A DNA stretch of 32,393 nt from a virus, in the IMG/VR virus record IMGVR_UViG_3300028392_000020, positions 1-32,393 of that record. One strand, given 5' to 3'. The position numbers and the translations under genes were made by a program. This document shows, in pieces, positions 13,026-20,213 of this stretch (the first letter of the stretch is position 1; every line of letters starts with the position of its first letter). Below the pieces are notes generated by a model. The model had not been told where the DNA came from. It saw nothing but the letters and a program-made list of their open reading frames with translations, and searched no databases.

Positions 13026-13078
13026 GGGAAAAAATCTCCTATAATGACCCCGACATTGTAATGTCACCCGTTAACCTT
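13015..13078. promoter_or_regulatory. divergent promoter pair with palindrome
   Basis: Plus strand: TTGTAG, 18-base spacer, consensus -10 TATAAT (13040-13045). Minus strand: TTGCAA, 16-base spacer, TACAAT. The inverted repeat GACATTGTAATGTC (13052-13065; six-base arms, two-base spacer) covers the likely plus-strand start and the minus-strand -10, so one bound regulator could control both genes. It is the only non-overlapping gap in this gene cluster with a perfect TATAAT. Confidence 0.6.
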
Positions 13079-13091
13079 GCAAGGAAATATC

Positions 13092-13304
13092 ATGGGAAAA
13101 ATGGACAAAGAGATGTATAAATCTGGCGCTTCTGGCGAAAAAATGCCTAAAAGCGTTTTGGCAAGCGACGAATCTGGCGAACGCCGCGAGAAAATTGTTG
13201 GTGGTACTGGCATGGGTAAAAAAGATGCCTACATGAGCAAAGACCTCAAAGGCGGTTCTAAAGAGGCTGTCTGCTACACGCACGACCGTTCGCACTACCG
13301 TTAA
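13092..13304 (+). CDS. hypothetical small basic protein (70 aa)
   Basis: The ATG at 13092 has a good site (AAGGAAATATC) in front. The 70-aa product is Lys/Gly/Ser-rich and probably flexible: GKMDKEMYKSGASGEKMPKS, then GGTGMGKKDAYMSKDLKGGS, ending in TYTHDRSHYR-like aromatic/basic residues (VCYTHDRSHYR). No folded domain can be named. It is first behind the TATAAT promoter. Confidence 0.72.
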   Translation: MGKMDKEMYKSGASGEKMPKSVLASDESGERREKIVGGTGMGKKDAYMSKDLKGGSKEAVCYTHDRSHYR

Positions 13305-13310
13305 TAAGGC

Positions 13311-13349
13311 GGGGGACGATTGGAGGGAACTAAGCCCCAATCGCCCCCC
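13311..13349 (+). promoter_or_regulatory. strong intergenic hairpin
   Basis: The arms 13311-13323 and 13337-13349 pair over 13 positions with one mismatch (GGGGG-a-CGATTGG against CCAATCG-c-CCCCC), with a 13-base loop. No T-run follows, so a Rho-independent terminator is unlikely. A partial terminator, mRNA stabiliser or processing site between 13304 and 13373 fits better. Confidence 0.65.
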
Positions 13350-13372
13350 TAACCAAACCAAGGAGAGTTGGC

Positions 13373-13618
13373 ATGGCTGAGAACTATTGTAGTTCATGTA
13401 TTTATTTCGTTGACCACCACATAATGGGTCAATGTAGGCGCTTTCCCACGTTCCAACACCGGCACAAGACGGAATGGTGCGGGGAATACAAAGCGCCCGT
13501 GGTTATGACCATAACGGTGACCGACGACACTTTGACGGTCACGGAAACCCCTATAAAAAAGCGCGGCAGACCGGCCCGAGTGCTTGTTCCCCTGACTGTA
13601 GAGGGGGAAACGACATGA
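13373..13618 (+). CDS. Cys4 protein with C-terminal AT-hook-like motif (81 aa)
   Basis: AAGGAGAGTTGGC precedes the ATG. Cys6, Cys9, Cys21 and Cys36 (CSSCIYF, QCRRFP, EWCGEYK) form a plausible single zinc site seen in short phage proteins. The C-terminus has KKRGRPARV (residues 62-70), matching an AT-hook core (RGRP) that enters the minor groove of AT-rich DNA. The combination suggests a small DNA-binding accessory protein. The stop overlaps the GroES start (ATGA). Confidence 0.7.
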   Translation: MAENYCSSCIYFVDHHIMGQCRRFPTFQHRHKTEWCGEYKAPVVMTITVTDDTLTVTETPIKKRGRPARVLVPLTVEGETT

Positions 13619-13875
13619 ATTTAAGCCCACTTCAAGATAGGGTTGTGGTCAAACCACAGGTCAGAAACTTATCTGATATCATTATTGTGAACAACAAAGA
13701 GCCTTTTAACGAAGGCACCATTGTTGCGGTCGGCCCTGACGTTTACGAAGTACAGGTCGGGGATTTCATTAAATACGGCAACGGCGATTACCTAAAATGG
13801 CCTACCCACAAGATTGACGGGCAGGACTACCAAGTAATCCAAGAAGCCGACATCTGCGCGGTGGTGGAAGAATGA
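13615..13875 (+). CDS. phage GroES-like co-chaperonin (Cpn10)
   Basis: The ATG at 13615 overlaps the previous stop (ATGA). The 86-aa product aligns with GroES: PLQDRVVVKP at the N-terminus, the mobile-loop region with hydrophobic IIIV (VRNLSDIIIVNNKEPFNEG), GTIVAVGPDVYEVQVGDFIK, YG, then DGQDYQVIQEADICAVVEE as the closing strand. It is a little shorter than bacterial GroES (about 95 aa). T4 gp31 and similar phage co-chaperonins replace host GroES to fold the coat protein in host GroEL. No GroEL is encoded here, so it would use the host chaperonin. It precedes the packaging and capsid genes. Confidence 0.88.
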   Translation: MNLSPLQDRVVVKPQVRNLSDIIIVNNKEPFNEGTIVAVGPDVYEVQVGDFIKYGNGDYLKWPTHKIDGQDYQVIQEADICAVVEE

Positions 13876-14144
13876 AAAAGCACGACAAGCCCATAGCCCA
13901 CAAAACCACAGGCAAGGACAAAACCTACAACCCTACCGACAAGGGCGCAGGAATGACCGCTAAAGGCCGTGCTGAGTACAACGCCAAGAACGGAAGTAAC
14001 CTAAAGCCGCCCGCCCCAAATCCTAAGACCAAGAAGGACGAAGGCCGCAAAGCAAGTTTCTGCGCTCGGATGGAAGGGGTGGTAAAACACTCCAAAGGCC
14101 CAGCCGAACGCGCCAAAGCCTCCCTCAAAAACTGGAACTGTTAA
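13872..14144 (+). CDS. small Lys-rich phage protein (DUF6321-like)
   Basis: It encodes 90 aa. The motifs TDKGAGMTAKGRAEYNAKNG, SNLKPPAPNPKT and SFCARMEGVVKHSKGPAERA match a small conserved family of phage proteins of unknown function. It is very basic, with a likely disordered N-terminus. It overlaps GroES by an ATGA junction. Confidence 0.75.
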   Translation: MKKHDKPIAHKTTGKDKTYNPTDKGAGMTAKGRAEYNAKNGSNLKPPAPNPKTKKDEGRKASFCARMEGVVKHSKGPAERAKASLKNWNC

Positions 14145-14145
14145 T

Positions 14146-14286
14146 ATGCCACTCAAGAAATCAGCTTCTCCAAAAGCGTTCAAAGAAAACATCAAGGCCG
14201 AAGTCAAGGCCGGCAAACCCGTGAAACAGGCGGTGGCAATTGCCTATGCTGAAAAGCGGGAAGCGCAAAAGGCAAAGAAAAAGTGA
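14146..14286 (+). CDS. small basic phage protein, KQAVAIA family (46 aa)
   Basis: This 46-codon gene fills the gap between its neighbours and overlaps the next start (GTGA). The product, PLKKSASPKAFKENIKAEVK, then AGKPVKQAVAIAYAEKREAQ, matches a widespread short phage protein with the KQAVAIA motif (DUF6496-like). It is Lys/Ala-rich and probably one helix. Function unknown; such proteins often sit close to terminase genes. Confidence 0.75.
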   Translation: MPLKKSASPKAFKENIKAEVKAGKPVKQAVAIAYAEKREAQKAKKK

Positions 14287-15485
14287 AAATTACTCAAAAA
14301 AAGGTCACAGAACTAATCCCTTATGTAAACAACAGCCGCACCCACTCTGACGAACAGGTGGCTCAGATCGCGGCAAGCATTAAGGAATTTGGCTGGACTA
14401 ACCCGATATTGGTGGATGGGACAAACGGAATCATTGCAGGGCATGGCAGGCTTTTAGCCGCCCGCAAGCTGGGATATACCGAAGTGCCTACCATTGAGTT
14501 GGCAGACTTGACGGAAACCCAAAAAAAGGCATACATCATTGCCGACAACCGCTTGGCGTTGAACGCTGGGTGGGACAATGAGATGCTGACCATCGAGTTA
14601 AACGACTTGCTGGCAGACGGTTTTGCGCTCGAAATGCTGGGTTTTGACCCCAAAGAGTTAGCCGCCTTGCTTGAGCCCGAGGTAATTGAGGGATTGACGG
14701 ACGAGGATGCCGTACCCGAAGTACCCGAGGAGCCTAAAACCAAGTTGGGGGATATTTACCAGTTAGGCAATCACAGGCTGATGTGTGGGGATTCCTGCAG
14801 CCAGGAAGCGGTGGAGAAGCTGACTAACGGTGCAGGCGTGGATATGCTTTTGACAGATCCGCCTTATAACGTGGCTTATGAAGGCAAAACCAAAGAAAGC
14901 CTAACTATTCAAAACGATAGTATGGGCGATGAGCAATTTCGTCAATTTTTGCGGGATGCCTTTGTAACAGCCGACACGGTAATGAAAAAAGGCGCTGTTT
15001 TTTACATTTGGCACGCTGATTCAGAGGGATACAACTTTCGAGGCGCCTGCCATGATGCTGGATGGAAAGTGCGCCAATGCCTTATTTGGAAGAAGTCTTC
15101 TATGGTGATGGGGCGGCAAGACTATCACTGGAAGCATGAGCCTTGCCTTTATGGGTGGAAGGACGGGGCTGGCCATCTATGGGCGACAGACCGCAAACAA
15201 ACCACAATCTTGGAATTTGAGAAGCCGCACCGTAATGGTGAACACCCAACTATGAAGCCGGTGGCTTTGTTTGAGTACCAAATGCTCAATAACACTAAGG
15301 GCGGGGATATTGTGCTGGATTTGTTTGGTGGGAGCGGAACAACCATGCTGGCAGCAGAAAAGCACGGCAGGCACGGTTATTTGATGGAACTAGACCCTAA
15401 ATACTGCGATGTAATCGTAAAGCGTTGGGAAGATTTCACCGGCAAAAAAGCCGTTTTATTGACAGAATCTGCCAAAATTGCTTAA
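14283..15485 (+). CDS. ParB/Srx-like domain fused to beta-class DNA methyltransferase
   Basis: The GTG start overlaps the preceding stop. Residues 1-about 90 form a ParB/Srx-type domain (NNSRTHSDEQVAQIAASIKE, NGIIAGHGRLLAARKLG). An acidic linker follows, and the catalytic domain runs from about residue 155. DPPY at 192-195 (motif IV) precedes FGGSG at 348-352 (motif I), the beta-class order of N6-adenine or N4-cytosine methyltransferases. The end, DPKYCDVIVKRWEDFTG, is also typical. The target sequence is unknown. It is an orphan methyltransferase (no restriction nuclease seen), probably guarding phage DNA from host restriction or marking it near packaging. It lies directly before the terminase genes. 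Confidence 0.92.
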   Translation: MKITQKKVTELIPYVNNSRTHSDEQVAQIAASIKEFGWTNPILVDGTNGIIAGHGRLLAARKLGYTEVPTIELADLTETQKKAYIIADNRLALNAGWDNEMLTIELNDLLADGFALEMLGFDPKELAALLEPEVIEGLTDEDAVPEVPEEPKTKLGDIYQLGNHRLMCGDSCSQEAVEKLTNGAGVDMLLTDPPYNVAYEGKTKESLTIQNDSMGDEQFRQFLRDAFVTADTVMKKGAVFYIWHADSEGYNFRGACHDAGWKVRQCLIWKKSSMVMGRQDYHWKHEPCLYGWKDGAGHLWATDRKQTTILEFEKPHRNGEHPTMKPVALFEYQMLNNTKGGDIVLDLFGGSGTTMLAAEKHGRHGYLMELDPKYCDVIVKRWEDFTGKKAVLLTESAKIA

Positions 15486-15494
15486 AATTTAAGC
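15480..15494 (+). promoter_or_regulatory. perfect 15-bp palindrome at methyltransferase stop
   Basis: GCTTAAAATTTAAGC (seven-base arms, one-base centre) covers the methyltransferase stop and precedes the terminase small-subunit gene. It may be a protein-binding site or a short hairpin. Its role is unknown; a pac-related role is possible because it sits just before terS. Confidence 0.4.
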
Positions 15495-15511
15495 GAGTTC
15501 CCCTTTATAAA

Positions 15512-15862
15512 ATGCCAGTAATACCACAAAAGGCCCATGAGCCAACTGACGAAGCCCGCCGTTTGGTTGAATCCAGCAGCGGTTTAGGCTTGCCGCACGA
15601 GCAAATTGGCATTCTTGTGGGAATAGACGATAAGACGCTGCGCAAGTATTACCGGCACGAATTAGACATGGGCAAGGCTAAAGCCAATGGTCAGATTGCC
15701 AAAACGTTGTATTCCAAGGCTATATCGGGCGACACAACCAGCCTGATATGGTGGACAAAAGCTCAAATGCGCTGGTCTGAGACGGTTAAACAAGAAGTTA
15801 CCGGCGCGGATGGTGAGCCGCTGCAAGGCATCCAAGTCACCTTTGTAAAGCCCAATGAGTGA
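15512..15862 (+). CDS. terminase small subunit
   Basis: The ATG at 15512 is chosen; an in-frame start at 15425 lies inside the methyltransferase gene. No good ribosome site is seen in front of it. The 116-aa product has a helix-turn-helix (GLPHEQIGILVGIDDKTLRK, residues about 27-46) followed by YYRHELDMGKAKANGQIAKT and a C-terminal segment with TSLIWWTKAQMRWSET and a beta-rich end (LQGIQVTFVKP). This is the common phage TerS layout: DNA binding, then oligomerisation, then a tail that meets the large subunit. It overlaps terL by eight bases. Confidence 0.82.
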   Translation: MPVIPQKAHEPTDEARRLVESSSGLGLPHEQIGILVGIDDKTLRKYYRHELDMGKAKANGQIAKTLYSKAISGDTTSLIWWTKAQMRWSETVKQEVTGADGEPLQGIQVTFVKPNE

Positions 15863-17135
15863 AGTTCAAGGCCAAATTGCCAACGCGCAGTTCCCGCAGA
15901 AACTGCAATGCCTGTTCCAGCCTGAGAAGCAAAGATATCGAATCCTGTATGGTGGACGGGGCGGCGCTAAGTCTTGGGGGGTAGCAAGGGCGCTTTTAAT
16001 TAAAGGCGCGCAGAAGCCATTACGCATCCTTTGCGCCCGTGAGTTTCAGACTTCTATTAGGGATTCCGTCCACAAACTGCTGTGCGACCAAATCATTGAC
16101 CTACAATTAGACGGGTTCTATGAAATCACCCAAAGCAGTCTACGGGGCAAGAACGGCACAGAATTCTCTTTTGTTGGCCTTAAGAACAACGTGGCAAACG
16201 TCAAATCCTACGAAGGCGTGGACATTTGCTGGGTAGAAGAAGCCCAAACGACCAGCCGCCTGTCTTGGAATGTCTTAATTCCCACGATTCGTAAGCAGGA
16301 TTCCGAGATATGGGTTACGTTCAACCCTGAGTTGGAGACGGATGAAACATATCAGCGGTTTGTAATCCACCCGCCTGGTAATTCCGTGGTGCAGAAAATC
16401 AACTGGTCTGACAACCCTTGGTTTCCAGAAACGTTAAAGTTGGAGAAGAATTCCCTGCGGGACAGGGACATTGAATCCTATAACACCGTCTGGGAGGGTA
16501 TCTGCCGCCAAACCGTGGATGGAGCCGTATTTGCCCGCGAAATGCAGATGGCAGACCTTGAGGAACGGATCACCAAGGTGGCCTACGATGCCACAAAACC
16601 CGTCCATGCAGTGTTTGACTTGGGCTGGTCGGATGCTACGGCGATATGGTTTGTCCAGTTCATCGGCATGGAAACCCGCCTGATTCGCTATCATGAGGAC
16701 AGCCAAAGGACGATTTCTGACTATCTAGCCAAGATGCAAACCTACGGTTACGTCTACGATACATTATGGTTGCCACACGATGCAGAGAACAAGACTCTCG
16801 CAGCGGCAGGGCGTTCCATTGACCAAATTGTTCGGGCAGCAGGCTACAAAACCAAAATTATCCCAAGAACGCCAATTCCTGATAGTATTAACGCCGCAAG
16901 GACGCTTTTTAGGAATTGCTGGTTTGATAGGGAAAACTGCGCGGATGGGCTACAATGTTTGCGACATTATCGGTTTGACGTTGACCCTGACACTAAGTTG
17001 TTCAGCAAAAACCCACTCCATGACGAGTATTCGCATGGTGCGGATGCGTTCAGAATGTTGGGGCTGGTTGTCAATGAGCCAAAGAAACGGGTAGCAAAAC
17101 CGACCTACAACGCACCACAGTCATGGATGGCCTAA
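15855..17135 (+). CDS. terL: terminase large subunit (Terminase_3/PBSX-type)
   Basis: This is the packaging motor and nuclease. Walker A is GGRGGAKS at residues 33-40; Walker B with the catalytic acid is VDICWVEEA (122-130); the coupling region TFNPELETDE follows (about 155-164). The RNase H-like nuclease has acidic residues in FDLGWSDATA (Asp255, Asp260), PHDAENK (Asp309) and DEYSHGADAF (Asp390 to Asp397). The 426-aa length is normal. It belongs to the Terminase_3 group rather than the P22 gp2 type, although the downstream portal is P22-like. It ends one codon boundary before the portal start. Confidence 0.93.
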   Translation: MSEVQGQIANAQFPQKLQCLFQPEKQRYRILYGGRGGAKSWGVARALLIKGAQKPLRILCAREFQTSIRDSVHKLLCDQIIDLQLDGFYEITQSSLRGKNGTEFSFVGLKNNVANVKSYEGVDICWVEEAQTTSRLSWNVLIPTIRKQDSEIWVTFNPELETDETYQRFVIHPPGNSVVQKINWSDNPWFPETLKLEKNSLRDRDIESYNTVWEGICRQTVDGAVFAREMQMADLEERITKVAYDATKPVHAVFDLGWSDATAIWFVQFIGMETRLIRYHEDSQRTISDYLAKMQTYGYVYDTLWLPHDAENKTLAAAGRSIDQIVRAAGYKTKIIPRTPIPDSINAARTLFRNCWFDRENCADGLQCLRHYRFDVDPDTKLFSKNPLHDEYSHGADAFRMLGLVVNEPKKRVAKPTYNAPQSWMA

Positions 17136-19220
17136 ATGGATATTGACCCAATTATTGACGAAGCAATTGACTTCCTCAAACTCTGCAACGATGCAGACAC
17201 CATGAATCGCCAAGAAGGTTTGGAGGATTTAAAGTTTGTTAATGGCGACCAATGGCCCGTTGAACTGCAAAACTCTCGCAATCTTGAATCGCGCCCTGTC
17301 CTGACAATAAATAAGCTGGATGGCTACTGCCGCCAAGTTACTAATCAGCAGCGCCAGCAACGTCCCCGCATCAAGGTTCACGCCACAAACAACGAAGCGG
17401 ATGTAAAAACGGCAGATGTCATCGAAGGAATGTGCCGTCATATTGAGGTCAATTCCAACGCTGATAACGCCTACGACACCGCCTTTGACCATGCCGTGCG
17501 GATGGGATGGGGCTACTGGCGCATCACCACGGATTACGTCAAAGAAAATTCGTTCGATCAAGAAATCTTTATTGATGCCATTCCTAATCCATTTACCGTT
17601 TACTTTGACCCTAATTCAGAGAGCGTAAATGGATCGGATGCCGAGCGTTGTTTAATTACAACAATGATGAGCAAGGCTAAATTCCGTAAACTCTACCCCG
17701 ACAATGATGATGGCACGTCATTTACCCAGCGTGGGACGGGTGACACACAGTCGGAATGGATTACTAAGGAAGATATCCGCATTGCCGAGTATTTCTACGT
17801 CCACCGCGAATCGGCGACCCTGTACCAATTGAGCAATGGAACGTCCACGTTTGCGGATGGCAAGGACTTTAAAGCGCGTCTTGAGGCTGCTGGCATTGAA
17901 ATCATTGGTGAGCGCAAATCCTACAAGCGGACAATCAAGTGGAAAAAGCTGACCGCAATGGAGGTTATTGAGGAGCGCGATTGGCCTGGTCAATTCATTC
18001 CTGTCGTGCCGGTTTACGGTCGCCACGTGGTCATTGGGGACAAACGCCACAAGTTCGGCATGGTGCGTCACGCCAAAGATGCACAGCGGATGTACAACTT
18101 CTGGCAGACCACCATTACGGAATCGGTTGCTTTGGCTCCCAAGGCCAAGTGGATCATGGCAGAAGGCCAAGATGAGGGCCACGAAAGTGAATGGGCAGCG
18201 GCTAACGTTAAGTCGTTCCCCTTGCTGCGTTACAAACAAACCGACATTGACGGACAGTCTGCGCCGCCTCCCCAGCGTCTCCAGCCCGAGCCGCCGCCTT
18301 CTGGTGTCATGGCAGCAGCCGCAGGGATAAACACCGATATTGCCACCCTGATGGGCATTTACGACCCGTCTCAGCAACTGCCAGGCAATATATCAGGTAA
18401 AGCGCTAAATGGGCAGCAACAACAAGTTGACCTGACCAATTTCGACTTTTACGACAATCTTACAAAGTCTATTGCTCAGACCGGCAAGATCATCCTTGAT
18501 TTGATTCCGCATATTTATGACTCGCAGCGGGTTATGCGGATCATTGGCGCAGACGGCAAACCTGACTTAGTGCAGATTAACCAGCCAAGCCAAGACGATC
18601 AAGGTGTTTACAAAGTAATGCACGACATGACTGTGGGCCAATATGATGTGGTGATGGACACCGGCCCAGGCTTCAATTCAAAGCGCCAAGCCGCAGTCGA
18701 GGCAATGATGCCATTAGTTACTGGCAACCCCGAACTGTTCAAAGTTGCGGGCGATTTGGTGTTCCGAAACATGGATTTCCCTGGCGCAGAGGTCATTGCA
18801 GACCGCCTTGCCGCCTCCAATCCCATGGCTCAGATTGACGATAAATCGCCTGTGCCGCCCCAAGTTCAGATGCAACTCAAGGCAAATCAGGCCCAAATGC
18901 AGCAAATGCAGCAACAATTGCAGCAAATGCAGATGATGATTAAGCAGCGTCAGGACATTGAACAGGTCAAGCAAGATGCCGAGACCAAGCGCGTGTTGAT
19001 TAAAGAGACCAACCGCGCCCACGAACTTGAACTGACAAACGCCGAGCGCCTCCAAGAAATGCAAATGCGGATGGAAACAACGGCTCATGAAACTGTAATT
19101 AAAACCGAAACCCAAAAGGAAATTGAGCGTATGAAGGGTGAAATTGCCCTCATGCTGGCCCAATTGGATAGGTCGGCGGCTCATGCAGCATCATTGGAAA
19201 CAACCGAACGCGCTATATAA
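17136..19220 (+). CDS. P22-type portal protein
   Basis: It encodes 694 aa (P22 gp1 is 725). The N-terminal region (QEGLEDLKFVNGDQWP, RPVLTINKLDGYCRQVTNQQ, RQQRPRIKV) and the stretch AFDHAVRMGWGYWRITTDYV are typical of the P22 portal family. The crown-stem core continues to about residue 560, with the segment TGPGFNSKRQAAVEAMMPLV near its end. The C-terminal 130 residues are a long Gln/Met-rich coiled coil (QAQMQQMQQQLQQMQMMIKQ), comparable to the helical barrel of the P22 portal, which reaches into the capsid. It would form the dodecameric DNA channel that binds terminase outside and ejection proteins inside. It starts immediately after the terL stop. Confidence 0.93.
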   Translation: MDIDPIIDEAIDFLKLCNDADTMNRQEGLEDLKFVNGDQWPVELQNSRNLESRPVLTINKLDGYCRQVTNQQRQQRPRIKVHATNNEADVKTADVIEGMCRHIEVNSNADNAYDTAFDHAVRMGWGYWRITTDYVKENSFDQEIFIDAIPNPFTVYFDPNSESVNGSDAERCLITTMMSKAKFRKLYPDNDDGTSFTQRGTGDTQSEWITKEDIRIAEYFYVHRESATLYQLSNGTSTFADGKDFKARLEAAGIEIIGERKSYKRTIKWKKLTAMEVIEERDWPGQFIPVVPVYGRHVVIGDKRHKFGMVRHAKDAQRMYNFWQTTITESVALAPKAKWIMAEGQDEGHESEWAAANVKSFPLLRYKQTDIDGQSAPPPQRLQPEPPPSGVMAAAAGINTDIATLMGIYDPSQQLPGNISGKALNGQQQQVDLTNFDFYDNLTKSIAQTGKIILDLIPHIYDSQRVMRIIGADGKPDLVQINQPSQDDQGVYKVMHDMTVGQYDVVMDTGPGFNSKRQAAVEAMMPLVTGNPELFKVAGDLVFRNMDFPGAEVIADRLAASNPMAQIDDKSPVPPQVQMQLKANQAQMQQMQQQLQQMQMMIKQRQDIEQVKQDAETKRVLIKETNRAHELELTNAERLQEMQMRMETTAHETVIKTETQKEIERMKGEIALMLAQLDRSAAHAASLETTERAI

Positions 19221-19223
19221 AAT

Positions 19224-19270
19224 TGTGGTATAAACCACACAACCTTACCAGTTAGGTTTTAACTGGGTAA
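19224..19270 (+). promoter_or_regulatory. two tandem hairpins between portal and scaffold
   Basis: Hairpin 1: TGTGGT/ACCACA with a four-base loop (19224-19239). Hairpin 2: TTACCAGTT/AACTGGGTAA with one bulged G and a seven-base loop (19245-19270). They lie in the 67-base gap before the scaffold. They might slow or process the transcript and so set the ratio of portal (12 copies) to scaffold and coat (hundreds). There is no T-run. Confidence 0.5.
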
Positions 19271-19287
19271 AAATCTTGAGGAAACTC

Positions 19288-20193
19288 ATGTCAAGTGAAA
19301 AAGAAGCCGGTCAAGTATTGACTAGCGAGAATGCAGCAGATTTTTATGCTCAAAAAATGAGTTTAGCCGACCAAGGGTTTAACGAGGCTGAAGTTGAGGA
19401 TTCTCCTTCAGAGCCGTCAGACAAAGGAAGTCGGAGTGAGCCAGGGGCAGACAAAAATGCGAAATCGGCAGAGGAACGGAAACAAAATCCGAAACTCGAA
19501 AAGCGGTTTTCAGAGATAACCAAGCAACGCGAACAGGCCCGCCAAGAAGCGGCGCAGGAACGTGAAGTAAGGCAAAGGCTGGAAGCACAATTAGCGGCAG
19601 TACGCCAGCAGCAACAACCCCAACAGGTTCGACCCGCTGACGGAAAGCCTCAACCGAGTCAATTTACTGATGCCTTTGAGTATGCAGAGTCATTAGCAGA
19701 TTGGTCGGCTGAGCAAGCATTAGGTAGGCGAGATCGTGAAGATTTGGAACGCAGGGCAGACGAAGCGCGTCAGAAAGTAATTTCTACATGGGCACAGAAA
19801 GTTGCAACAGCGAAATCAGATATTCCCGATTTTGATGACATGGTGGCCTCTAGTGGTGTTGCGGTAAGCGACCCCATTCGTGATGCCATTTTGGAGAGTG
19901 ACGTAGGCCCACAAATCCTATACCACTTAGCCAAAGAGGACGATCTTGCAAAGAAGATAGCCTCAATGTCGCCATTTGCTGCGCTACGAGAGATTGGAAA
20001 GTTGGAAGCCAAATTTGAGACGCAAACTCAAACGAGGCAGAGTAATCCTGTCGGTAAGAGTAAAGCACCACCACCGATTAGCCCGATTCGGAATGCTGGA
20101 GGCGCTAAAAACGCAGAAATTGGCTCTGACGGTCAATTTCATGGTAGTTATCAAGCGTGGAAAGAAGCCCGTAAGGCTGGTCGAATTCGATAG
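19288..20193 (+). CDS. scaffolding protein
   Basis: The ATG at 19288 follows AGGAAACTC; a TTG at 19276 is less likely. The 301-aa product is highly charged and mostly helical: an acidic N-terminus (NEAEVEDSPSEPSDKGSRSE), a long coiled coil rich in Arg, Glu, Gln (FSEITKQREQARQEAAQERE), a Gln/Pro linker, then helices ending in HGSYQAWKEARKAGRIR. The basic C-terminal tail fits the coat-binding helix of P22-like scaffolds (gp8, 303 aa). It lies between portal and coat, the standard place. It would fill the procapsid and exit before DNA packaging. Confidence 0.88.
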   Translation: MSSEKEAGQVLTSENAADFYAQKMSLADQGFNEAEVEDSPSEPSDKGSRSEPGADKNAKSAEERKQNPKLEKRFSEITKQREQARQEAAQEREVRQRLEAQLAAVRQQQQPQQVRPADGKPQPSQFTDAFEYAESLADWSAEQALGRRDREDLERRADEARQKVISTWAQKVATAKSDIPDFDDMVASSGVAVSDPIRDAILESDVGPQILYHLAKEDDLAKKIASMSPFAALREIGKLEAKFETQTQTRQSNPVGKSKAPPPISPIRNAGGAKNAEIGSDGQFHGSYQAWKEARKAGRIR

Positions 20194-20213
20194 TTTTTAT
20201 TTAAGGAAAAATC

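Noticed and set aside
12858-13061. Plus-strand open frame opposite the lone minus gene
   Set aside because: It lacks a ribosome site and gives an implausible Phe/His/Cys-rich product; the minus-strand frame has AGGAG and a promoter.
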